Origin: Trichostrongylus colubriformis
Taxonomy: Eukaryota > Nematoda > Chromadorea > Rhabditida > Trichostrongylidae
Assembly (NCBI GenBank): GCA_963978905.1
Contig: OZ022260.1
Coordinates: 39,306,259-39,370,258 of the forward strand
Direction of reading: 5' to 3'
DNA length: 64,000 nt
The number at the start of each line of letters is the position of its first letter. The stretch's first letter is position 1. The notes under the pieces are model-generated. The model worked only from the letters and a program-made list of their open reading frames with translations, made no database searches and was not told where the DNA came from. The position numbers and the translations under genes are program-made. Of the stretch, positions 34,124 to 44,800 are shown one piece after another.

Positions 34124-37100
34124 CTAATCCGAACCTGGAGACCCATTAGGCCCTGGATCAGACTCACCACCATCCCCAGCCGATTTTTCATTCAACACAA
34201 CAAATTCGCGGCTTGAGAACCCGAACTTGAGTACATCCTTCTCTTTCAGTTCAACATACCTGAAACGTGTGCGTGAATGAATCATTTCGTGAATTCAGAT
34301 AGCTATGCAGTACGCAACTCACAACACCATCGTGGTAAGCTACAGAAAGTAGCATGCACTACTAATAGAAACATACCGTTGAGGCTCAATCTTGGTTCCA
34401 TTGAGTAGTGTTCCATTCGAGCTACCCAAGTCGATGATATACGGCAATACACGGCGCGCTTTTGTTCCGTCGCTCCGTTCGAAGGGAACGGATCTGAAGG
34501 CTTTTGAAGTTTTCGAGTAGGCATCAGTGTCCGTCAAAATTCGTTTGATATGGCACTGACACGGTAACACGTGCCCATTACTTTCTCTCTCCCCCTCTAA
34601 CAATGAAACGAAGGCTTCAACAATGGTTGCAAGTAAGGTATCATAAGTCAATTGATTTATCTGAGAGTAATAATCTTTATGTAATATTATTTGAATTTAT
34701 CAGCATCACGCTAAAGCATCATGTAAAGGAAGCCACAAGAAAACCGAAGTGTCGACTCACCTTCTTGGACAAGTGAATCCTCGGATAACAACTGAGGCTG
34801 CACCTTTTTGCGGAGCCACGGCGCTAAGCTCACTCCACTAAATCACACCCTGACCCGCTTCTTAATTTAATCTCACTAAGGAACTCAAACGAGCGTGGTC
34901 TGAACGGGTTCGAATGAGCCTAGGGTCATGACTCTACAAAAAGTGTGCAACCTGGTCAATTACCCGAGTCTCGAAGCAAAGCGTCCCAAAGCAGGAAGTT
35001 ACTAATCTGGATATCCTGTGCCTTTATCACCGCACTGACATTGTGCCGATTTAAACATTCGAAAAGAACCAATGAAAAAAGGTCCTGCTGCTGATTTAAA
35101 CATTTGAAAAGAACCAATGGAAGTAGGTTACTTTACTAGAAGAGATTAGTAATCACCAACCTGTACTGTAGAACAGCGTGCTGTTTGCTGCAGCTTGGAT
35201 GATCTATAGGCAAATCAGCAATTTTTCGGTCTCTGCCTATCAAGTATGCCGACTGCCTATGTATATGGAGGACAGGTAAAGCCTCCTCACCTTTGAATGG
35301 ATATAAACGCCATCTAAAAACATCCAAGTATGAGTAACTATAATGCAAATAAAAATATGCGAAAAAAAATTATAATATGAGAAAATTTCCAAATATCCCA
35401 CCAGCCTTAAAACGTGGATATTGGATATAAATAAATAAATACTTCAAAAAAAACATAACTACTAGACAAAAGCCTACCTAAGTGTCGGTTTTTTAGCTTC
35501 TGGCGGTTCATTATATTTTATGAGCACACCGCGATACATATTAGTATCTTCAGCAAGTTTACCACTGACTCCGAGATTCACCTGAAACAAAATTAAACGT
35601 GCATGCGAAAACCATTTAAGCCTGTACATAGGAAGTATCCAATACAACACCTTTTCCTTCTCCTTTGGAGGATCAGCCTTTTTATCGGATCCCCACCCTT
35701 CTGATGCTCCCCAACGGTCCCTGCAAACAAAACCATTCCCTACGTTTTGAACACAATAAATTGTATTTACTCACTTTGATTTCTGTGCAGATTCCCCTTC
35801 TCCTTCATCTTCTTCCACTTCTCTTTTACGTCCTGTAAATGATGGAAGTGAGAAAAAGGATCTGGAAGGCTGCTCTAACACAAACTTTTCTCAATTCCAT
35901 AGCTTTTTGCGGCGGAGTCACTTTGTTTCCATTTCTCCTCATCCTCGGGTTCCTTTTTGATGTCGCGTGATTTACTGGTACCGTTTCCTTTCGAGTCTCT
36001 GGAATTTCTTTACTTCTTAGGGAGCCAATGGCAACCTGAAAGGAGTTGGAAGAAATCGATACCGATCCTTCTGAACATCCCGTCTGTGATTATCGCCTTC
36101 ACTCCGGGATGTTCTCCTAAATATACCGAAATTCACACGAATGCGACATTTTACTATTTTTTACTCCTCTCACATGTTCAGTACCAAGCGCGGTAGCAGG
36201 ACTTCTAATTAATGTTTTCATTCGTTAGCGGTAAGACTACGGCATCTTTTTGCGTGACGGTTGGGACACACGAAGTAGGCCGTGACCCTGTGACAGCCTG
36301 TGGCCTTTGCCGACTATACAACGGAACAGACTTGCCGGGAGGACACGATTTACATGAACAAATTGTCTGAATTATTCATGTCACAGGGCAAAGGTCACAG
36401 GCTGCCGCAGGGTCACGGCCTAGATTCGTGTGTCCCAACCTACACCCCATCTTTTTCCCTATTTACAGATGCTTCACAGCGGCGGAAGAACGCATTGGTG
36501 AAGCGGACAGGTATATCGTACGGGCCAAACCACAGCAATAACAACTCACACGTCTTTTCGCTTAGGTGAAGGTGATCTCGACTTGGATCTAAAAAATTGC
36601 CACGTGAAAAATCCATTCTGAATCGAAAACTGAATGAATTGGAACACACCTCTGCCTCACTCTTCTCGGCTCGTCCACAGTCCTGAAACCACCACGTCAA
36701 GAAGCCAAAGTGCAAAGATGAGTTCGGCAGGAACTACTGAACATACCTCCTTCTAGATGCTGGAGAACCTTCCTTGGCACGCTTTCTTTCAGGAGAACTT
36801 GTCCTACAACGAGAAGACTCACTCATACCTTAACCATTTACTATTCAGAGAGTACAAAAAACATACGTTCCCTCAGCGTCGGAACTATCTGAGGAGCTGA
36901 CTTCCTTCTTTACTTTCTTCGGCCACATTTTTGGACTTTCTGCTCGACTTCTGGAATCACTTCGTTTACGTCGCCGATCGCGTGAGTCGTCTCGTCGTCT
37001 ACGTTCGCGTGAGCTGTCCCGACGCTTACGATCGCGTGAATCGTCGCGACGTCGGCGATCGCGTGAATCGTCCCTTCGACGACGATCGTCCCAACGTCTA

Positions 37101-39220
37101 CTCTCTTCTTGGCGCCATCGATTATCCAAGTAAGTCTCACGACGGAAGCGATAGTTCGGTGGTCGTAGAGGTCTACGTTCTGCTGGGCTTCTACTTCGCT
37201 CTCGTCGCTGTAATGGCGATTTGCTTCGGTCCCTGCGTGATCTATCAAATGACCTCTCTTCTCCACTTCGACGCCTTTCTGCAGGGCTCCTTCGACGGCT
37301 TCTTTCAGGAGACGAATCATCCTTCTTTCTTCTTCGCTCGCCTCCTCTTTCATCAGAAGAAGAGTCATCCTCAGACTTTTCTTTTGGCTTCGGCTTCCTT
37401 CCGACAGAATCATGACGAGTCCTCCTTTCGGGCGATTCATCGCGGCGTTCTCTTTTGGAAGGTTCCTGCTTTCCCTGTTCCTTTTCATTCAACCTTCGCG
37501 TTTCCTCACGACGCTCTTTTTCTGATGGCGATTTTGCTTTTATAATTTCCTCCTCTAACGACCTTGAATCTTTTCCTCCCTTTTTTCCCTTTCCCTCGCC
37601 TTCAGAAGGTATGGCTGGAGACGCACGCTCAGAGTCACTATCCTCCGACTCCCTATGTTTCCTTTTTCGTTTTTCTGAATGCTTTGAGCTCTTCTTTTTC
37701 TTCTTCTTCGATTTTTTAGACTTCTTCTTGGAATGAGATTTCTCGTGAACCTCCTCATTTTCCGAGGAAGAAGCTGACGAAGATCGATTTCGTTTCTTTT
37801 TAGACTCAGATTTGGATCTCTTGCGTTTGGAATGCTTTTTCTTTTTGTCTTTTTTATCTTCAGATGATCTGGAAAAACGTAGTAATTACTCAGCTAGAAT
37901 TAATACTGATAATGCGACTGAAATTACTTCGATTCCTCTTGAGCAGAGCCATTAGAAGATTCTCCGTGATGACTGCCATCCTTTTGTTTTGCAATTTCCC
38001 TTAAACAATTTCGGAATGGTTCACTTTCAAACGGTTGAACAGTAGGATGAGTATCGGTGTTTAGAATTCCTTGCCATTCCATATTTCTACGGTTCACATG
38101 ACACACAAACAGACCTTCGCAATGAGTGGTAACCAATTGAAACTGAATGAAATGTTTTCACCTAGATGATGATCGACTTCTAACATTCTTCGACTCTGAC
38201 TCCGCTTCTTCTTTCTTTCGCAGAGTTTTTCGTTCAGAAGAACGTGGGCGTCTTCCAGCAGGAGAACTGGAATCGGCAGGGAAGCGTGTTTAACGGAAGT
38301 CTACAGAACAGAGCCATTGCACCAAGCTGAAGCCTACCTGGAACGACGCTCCCGGGTATTTTTTGATTGCTCTCCTTTCTCTTTTCTTTCACGCTCTGGT
38401 TTCTCAAAACTTCTAGATCGCGAGCGACTTTGTTGGCTGTAAAAAATTAAATATAGCAATGGCACACAACTGCTGGCATCAGGTTCATAACAGATGGTTA
38501 TATCTCGGCCCACATCCTCATAAAAGGACACGATTAGACCTACTGCTTCCTTTCACTAGATTTTGTCGCCTCCTCCTTCCTCGACTTTGAAGCTGGTTTC
38601 TGATCTTTCGAAGAAGTACTGAAGTGTTATATAGAAAGATAACAGACAATCTTGGAATTTTTATAAAAGTATGCTTAAAAAACAATGAGATAAAATAAAC
38701 AGCAAACCTCTTCCGAACAGGAGATGAATCCTTGTACTTTCTTTCATTCGAACGTGAATGGCGAGGCTTCTTTCCTAAGATACCTTGCTACTACAATGTG
38801 AAAATACTACTGTTCTACCACTCATACTCATCACCTCTATTTTGTAGTTGGGAAGCCAAACACAAAAGGTATAACCAAAATTTTTCGAACTTGTAATAAC
38901 TATTCCGATCATTGCATTCTCCACATCATCAGCAAAACATTTCGTTTTCACGTACCTTCAGATTCCGAACTACTTGAGTCGGAGTCAGATGAGCTTGATG
39001 AGCTGCTGCCCGATGAACTACGTTCTCTTGCTTTCTTAGCAGGCGATTTTTTGTGAGCGCCTGCTGACTTCTTCGAGGATTCAACCATTTTTGATGGGTC
39101 ATCCCGTTTCGATGTGGGCTGCTTCACGGCGATTTCATTTCGATGCTCCTCTGGATCGGATGGGATAGGTTCGGCGTCGACATCATCCCCAGATGAATCA
39201 TGACGACGTTTCTTTGACAT
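34124..39220 (-). CDS. SNIP1-like FHA-domain protein with long SR/RS-rich region
   Basis: A 16-exon minus-strand gene. Exons, 5' to 3': 39220-38956, 38774-38708, 38618-38544, 38436-38338, 38266-38162, 38086-37928, 37868-36867, 36803-36747, 36589-36551, 35998-35886, 35832-35775, 35720-35651, 35581-35478, 35313-35161, 34493-34377, 34259-34124. They total 2619 nt (872 aa plus stop) and all phases close. The C-terminus (about 700-865) is the conserved SNIP1 block: SGKLAEDTN, RGVLIKYNEPPEA and RWRLYPFKGEEALP. It continues with an FHA domain (LIGRDRK, HPSCSKQHAVLQYR, IIDLGSSNGTLLNG) and a KEKDVLKFGFSSREFV tail. The N-terminal ~590 residues are Ser/Lys/Glu and RS/RD repeats, much longer than in human SNIP1 (396 aa). 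SNIP1 and yeast Pml1 act in nuclear pre-mRNA splicing (RES complex), and the FHA domain binds phosphothreonine peptides. Exon 6 is frame-neutral and may be optional. A fusion of two gene models is the alternative. Confidence 0.85.
36259..36440. mobile_element. MITE in an intron of the SNIP1-like gene
   Basis: The ends are inverted copies over about 50 bp: GGTTGGGACACACGAA, GGCCGTGACCCTG and GGCCTTTGCC on the left, and the complement on the right ending GTGTGTCCCAACC. It is 182 bp with no coding content. It lies wholly in the intron between the exons ending at 36551 and beginning at 35998, so it does not interrupt the protein. Confidence 0.75.
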
Positions 39221-39235
39221 ACCCTGGAACAAAGG
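39221..39235 (-). promoter_or_regulatory. Predicted splice acceptor 3 nt before the SNIP1-like start codon
   Basis: On the minus strand, TTTGTTCCAG is followed by GGT and then the ATG at 39220. An acceptor this close to the start codon is typical of spliced-leader trans-splicing in nematodes. A short 5'-UTR intron is the alternative. It supports the chosen start. Confidence 0.45.
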
Positions 39236-39514
39236 CTTAAAAACGAAGAATAGTGTGTGTGAATTCCTGTGAAAGTTTCAAAAACGGGATGACCAGAACC
39301 TTCTTGAACATGAAAACATGAGCATAATAACATGAAAAGGCAGAAGAATGAGCAATTGTTGTTCAACGTGCAGAAAATGGTGGAAATTCCCGTTAATTCA
39401 GAAAACCTCCTTACAATCAAGTAAATCCTGAACCTTTGAACTAATAAATAATGACACACTGAAAATAAAAATCACGGTCGCATACAAATGAAAAAAGCTG
39501 GGCCAATTGAAGTG
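39236..39514. other. Upstream region of the SNIP1-like gene
   Basis: Probably promoter or outron for the minus-strand gene. No core promoter element is obvious. Confidence 0.3.
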
Positions 39515-39660
39515 AGGGGGAGACGCATCTTTCCACCGACGCCGGAGCTCCTTCTTTCCCTAGGCTTAGGCTTAAATTCATTTCCCTCCGACATAAAGCC
39601 TAAGCCCATGCAGAGAAAGGAGCTTCGACGTCGCTGAATATTTTGCGTCTTCCCCTACCC
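39515..39660. mobile_element. GAGACGCA MITE, copy 1
   Basis: It starts AGGGGGAGACGCAT and CGACGCCGGAGCTCCTTCTTTCCCTAGG-like (split words), and ends inverted with AAAGGAGCTTCGACGTCGC then TTGCGTCTTCCCCT. Central AGGCTTAGGCT and AGCCTAAGC words pair. Two relatives follow at 40405 and 41010. Confidence 0.7.
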
Positions 39661-40404
39661 TACTTGAAATGACCCAAAAACTCATCTGGTAGGCATGTCA
39701 GAATATGTATAAGTACTAAGCAACATGAACGGTTTCACAGAATATTATTTCAAAAGGTATCAACGAAAGCGGCAACCCTACGTTTAAAACGTGAAATGTC
39801 AAGGGCTGAGTGCGTCCACGTACACTACGCAGTTAGAACGCACAAACTGTCTTCGGAGGCAAGGCGTGACTTTTAATTGGAAGTGGCTCTGCTGTCTAAT
39901 GCAAATTAATGACAATTCTTTAAGTCGCAGGTTATTCGTGTTTTCGGACCGGTCCGGCCATTGAAGAATGGGAAGTAAGTAATTATTGATGAGATGCTAC
40001 GGCTATATGTAGGTGTTCCAAGTGTTCTTCGATTTCAAAGCCTTATCAAAAAATCTGAGGTGAGTTTAGACAGGGATTGTGAGCTATGAGTGTTATCAGA
40101 ACGATCACATTAGGAAAATGATAACGCTCAAATTGGGGAAAACCTCCAATGTAGAATATGATGAAGCGACGGTACTGCTAGAAAGAAGTAGCTACACGAC
40201 TGCGCGCTGGTGTTTACTGGCGTTTGAGACTCCTCTTGAAGTATTCTGCCTTTCAGGCGAATGGGTTCGGTGAAATCCGTAATTCTGAGATAGTTCCGAG
40301 GTTCCGTTCATAGTGTGGTCGCCGTCAGACTGTGCGGCTTTGCGATTTTGCAGCATCACACTGACGCACGCGATGCTGCGAGCTTGAGATCTTATGGTCA
40401 ATTG
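39661..40404. other. No recognisable gene
   Basis: An intergenic segment between the head-to-head genes. Short frames only. Confidence 0.4.
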
Positions 40405-40610
40405 AGTCATGGTGGGGGTGGAGTAGATGCAAAATTTACAGAAATCGAAGTTCCTTCCCCTTTTTAGGCTTAGGTTAGGATAAAGCAGATGAGACAGATG
40501 ATTTTCATGTAGGAGGAGAGGGATATGAATTTTAGCCTAATTGTAAGGAGCTTTGACGTCGGTGAAGAGTTGCGTCTCCCTTCACCCCCCCCCCCCACTT
40601 CAATTGACAG
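40405..40610. mobile_element. GAGACGCA MITE, copy 2
   Basis: The right end is well preserved (AAGGAGCTTTGACGTCGG, GTTGCGTCTCCC, then a C run and ACTTCAATTGAC). The left end is more decayed (TTCCTTCCCC, TTTAGGCTTAGG). The middle shares CATCTGTCTCATC-type words, inverted, with copy 3. Confidence 0.65.
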
Positions 40611-40668
40611 ATCTTGTATTGCCTCGCCGAAGTCGCGACATCGCAGAATCACAAAATCGCGAAATCTA

Positions 40669-40846
40669 AGGTCGCGGTCATACTTACCGCCGATAGGGCG
40701 TGCCTGCGTTCACAGGCAGTGAAGGAGAGTGGCACGGTGGAGGTGCAAAGATGAGTCAGGCAACGAGGCAGGATGGCATAGGCGGAGACGCCGAGATACG
40801 CAGCCACGCCCTGCCGCCGGCACCGCAAAGTATGACCGCGGCCTAA
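40669..40846. mobile_element. GCCGCGGTCATAC MITE, copy 1
   Basis: The ends AAGGTCGCGGTCATACTTACC and (inverted) GCAAAGTATGACCGCGGCCTAA form terminal inverted repeats around internal CACAGGCAGTGA and GCAGCCACGCCCTGCCG words. A shorter copy is at 53788-53922. Noncoding. Confidence 0.75.
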
Positions 40847-41009
40847 CGGCGACCTGTGAGGTACAGGCATCGCCGCGCGACAACCAGTTGGATACTCATT
40901 GATTGTTTTGTGGAATGTTCCGGGTGAAGCATATATTACAACCTCTTTACTTTACAAATCTATTCATTATCTTTGATGACACCAAACTATTGTTTGGTCA
41001 AATAGAATC

Positions 41010-41215
41010 GGGGGGAGGGGGGGGGGGGGGGGGAGACGCATCCGTGCGTCGACGTCGAAGCTCCTTTCCCTCCCTAGGCTTAGGCTAAAATTCCTATCCC
41101 CTCCTCCTACATTTAAAAGCATCTGCCAAAGCATCTGTCTCATCTACTTTAGCCTGAGCCCAGGGAGGGATTTACGGCGGTGAAAACTTTGCGTCTCCCC
41201 CCCCCGCGACTTTAT
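41010..41215. mobile_element. GAGACGCA MITE, copy 3 with long G run
   Basis: It begins with an interrupted G run (about 24 bases, 41010-41034) and GAGACGCATCCG, then CGACGTCGAAGCTCC. It ends with the inverted AACTTTGCGTCTCC and a C run. AGGCTTAGGCT and AGCCTGAGCC are the inner pairing blocks. Copies vary mostly in G/C-run length and centre. Confidence 0.7.
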
Positions 41216-41836
41216 TTGACCCTTATGGTTTGTTTGATCGTGCATGAATTCTACGATCTCGCTCAAACAGCATTGCTTACAGGGCGACAAGCAGCTGCGG
41301 CGAATGAGTCGCCGAGCATGAAATTAGCTTCCTGAAAAGATCAAGCATTAGTGGATGAGATGTGTGACAAGTTCGCAGACTCCGTAAGCTTTTTAAAAAT
41401 ACTTAATCCAGATTTTCATCTGTAATAGCTGCATAATGCACAGTGGTCCTTCCAGCAATGAGCCATCTTTAAATTCAATAACTACTTCTATGACTGGAGA
41501 AGATAGTTCGGCGTCTTGGAATCCTCCATAACAGCCTTTTTCGTATCAACGATGCTCTTTTGTTGTTCTGCTCTCGGACAGCCATGTCATTATGTTCATG
41601 TAAAAGCGCGCTCACGAGCAGAAGACGTTGATGGGTGGAGCTTGGCAACCAGCCACACAAATATCGATAACGTGTGCTGCCGAGGGGCACCACACAAGGA
41701 ATACGTTGGTGCTCCCCAGCTGCTGCTTCGCGGGTCAGCTGTTCTGGACTCGATGACGTCATAGACACTCAATAACGATCAATTATCGACGGGTTATCTC
41801 TCTTCTTGGTACCACATTAATTTCTTCTCAAGAATC
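41216..41836. other. Upstream region of the ric-19-like gene
   Basis: No coding feature was recognised. Just before the start codon, AATTTCTTCTCAAG (ending 41832) is a possible trans-splice acceptor, 4 nt upstream of the ATG. Confidence 0.35.
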
Positions 41837-44800
41837 ATGGCAACGCGACACTACGAAAGCAATACCAGGTACGCAATCCGCAATTTTTTTTCGAAATTTT
41901 GATGTTAACTCAAATCAGGGTTCTTTTTCCTGTTTTTCGTTCTCAGCTTTTATCCTCACCCTTGCGCAGAGTTACTCAATATGGAAAAATTTATTAATGT
42001 AAGTAATGGGGATATTCTCGGAATAGACCCACTGTGTGGCTTATAGTATTGTTTTACGTTCTCGAACCCATCTACTCCGCACAACGTGCAGAATTTTAAA
42101 TGCGCGAACTTCTTGGTTGCACCACTTTTAGAACAGTTTTTGATATCGCTCATTCACGCTTTTCATGAACTAAAATGGAAAGTTTGCGCTTAAATCGCAA
42201 TATGACAGGTGAAATATGATTTAGCGTTATACAAGGCATTTTGGTGGTGCTCGTCATCTGAATCGGGATGCCCAATCAGAAAAAATTCTTTGCAATAGGC
42301 TTTGTTCATCGAAAATATGACCTATACATATTCCGTAGAAGATGGCTTAGTTCCCACGGAGATGGTCGAGAGGGACGCAAAAAGGTTGTGTTACATTCAG
42401 TGACAGCTGGGTTTCCTGTATACCGATAATCGGCAAGAAACGGTCCTTTTGATATCTCCTCCATTACGTGTCTTTTATTAGACTCCGCTTCACTGCAAAG
42501 GAAACCGACTGAATTCTTTTGAGATCAATTACCACTTGCAGCGGTTCTGTTCCAAGACTTCTTTTATAGTGGTATGAATTTCGACCGGTTTCTCGACAAA
42601 TTTGACGAGTCAACTTTGGTTACGATGAAACGCCACTATTGGACAGCTAAGCAGTTATTGAGAACGAAGCTTGGCAAAAAGGTGAGCTGATTAGAAAAAC
42701 GCATACGATAAGAAATGGTTTTCGGTTTCACAGATATTGACAACTGGTTGCCAGACACGGCGAATTCAGGTGTATACCTCTATCAAGCAGTTCTATACTG
42801 AACTGCTATTTTAGGAAGATGAGCATCTTCAAGCATCTGACGCATCTCTCGACTCAAAGCTGACGCTGTTTCGATCAGTGAGGGCCACATCCGAAAATCT
42901 ATTAGCCTGCATCGAGAACTATCACACGTTTCTTTTGGGTGAGTCTTTTGATAGTGATTATGCCTCTAAGGATCTTACCTGTTATGCTTTTGTGAACGCA
43001 GATTGCACAGTTGCAGTAAGCCATCAAAGCATAGGTACTCTTTTCGTGACCATCGGAACTTACATACCATCATTGCCAGCTATGCGATCTTCTTATCCTT
43101 GCGCACGGCGTGGGCGAGCGTTAACTATATTTCATATAGGTTGAGGCCTGTGCGCTCTTGTTCTGCCACTAAATTAAAGACATTGACTTTCGCAACGTAT
43201 GATCTTCATCGTGTTCTTGCGAAACCAGTGAACCACCGCTGGCTGGTAAAAAAAGGTAGAACGCCTCTCACAGTCTCCCGCATCCACAACAGATATAATA
43301 CCTGATTTGCGATCGAACCAAAGTCTTTCTCTGCTCGCTTACTCGTTATGGTTCTGTAGGAGAGATCATTCTTCATCCTGAATGTCCAAAAGGATGCATT
43401 GCATAGCTCGCATTAATAATAGGCTTCATGTAATTTCTGTCTGAAAGAATGGCTCGATCGTTCCGGTACTCCATCTGTCATGGCTTCCATGCAATTTCCG
43501 GTTTCCGTGGGCTATCATGAAATGGATTTTCACCTTGAATCGAAAAGAAAAAAGATTAGGAATTTGTAATAGGGATTGCTGTCAAAATAGTGTTAGTTTA
43601 AGAAAACCGAAAACTGGTTCGAATTATGTAACCAGGAAACTGCACGATTGGTCTTGTCTCACTCATGCACCTTCCTTACTATTTAAGATTCTAGTCTAGA
43701 ATTTTTACGGTGACTCATGTTAGAATATTGCTGACCGTAGGTGAGAGGAAGTGGTAATTTTCCATTGTCTTTCCTTTTTTTTTTGATAAAACCATTTATT
43801 CAATCGGGATCCTTTTCATTAAGGGTCCCGATCCTTATTATGTTCTATCACCGATTTAGCGCGCTTTTATACGCTGCTAGGGTTCCTTGGTTGCGATATC
43901 AGTTAAGATAAGTTATGTTCCCCATGACTCTGTGGAAATACGTCCTCTGCTTTCTGCCCTCTTTTCTCTCAAAAAAAAAACCCTTTCTTCCCCATCATAC
44001 TGTGATTTAATTTGTAGTCATTTATTGCTGATCAATCCGTTTGTTCTCTTCATTATTCTCGGAAAAATTTCTATCGTATCCGCTAAATTAGGGTCCGCCA
44101 TCTAGGTTTCTGATAACATTTCCGTCGTAACATTTGGTCTGCAGAATGCCGCTCAGAAATGGATTCGTGAACCAAATGAATAGTAGATGGGAAGGCATTT
44201 GAAGCGAGCTGTCATTCTTGGCTCTTTGAAATAATAACATGGGTGTTATTGACAGATGGCTACATGAGGGACGAGAAATAACTTCCTCTTCAGCTGTACT
44301 ATATATAGTCACTACCAGAGAGTGACTTTATTTTACTGAATCGCAAAGGAAAGGCTTGTGGAATGAAGCACAGGATATCTCTTTTTGAATAGTTAATGCG
44401 TCTCGTGTATAGCCAACCGAAACGCGAATCGCAACGTTACTCATACATTGTTCCCTTCAGGGTTCATGCAGATATATTGAGCTTGAGTCACCATGGAGTT
44501 ATAAATACTACTCTTATTTGAAAGTGAGACCTCAAAGATGGAAGCGGCTCAAAGACATTGTTAGTGTAGTTTGGGCCGAGTATGAGAAGATTGTAGATTG
44601 AAAGTGGAAATGCAACCGTCTAAAACCCGAGGAATATGACGCTTTTTTCACCGTTGATTCTGGAAGGAGGCGAGCCACGTTAAGGAATGTAACGGGCCAT
44701 GTTAAAGCAGGTGGCGGCTGTGGAGATCACGGCTTAATCAAGGCCCGGGGCGCTTTTTTTTTCACCGGAAATTTTGCCACACAGTATAGCAGGCCATTAG

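Noticed and set aside
36931..37545. Plus-strand ORF of 204 codons
   Set aside because: It is antisense to the RS-rich exon of the SNIP1-like gene, whose low-complexity codons leave the other strand open.
41967..41996. Possible extra ric-19 exon between an AG and GTAAGT
   Set aside because: Joining it to exon 1 gives an in-frame stop, whereas exon 1 joins 42570 directly in phase.
43001..43014. 14-nt micro-exon candidate in ric-19 intron 3
   Set aside because: Exon 3 joins exon 4 at 47927 in phase and restores the ICA69 consensus without it.
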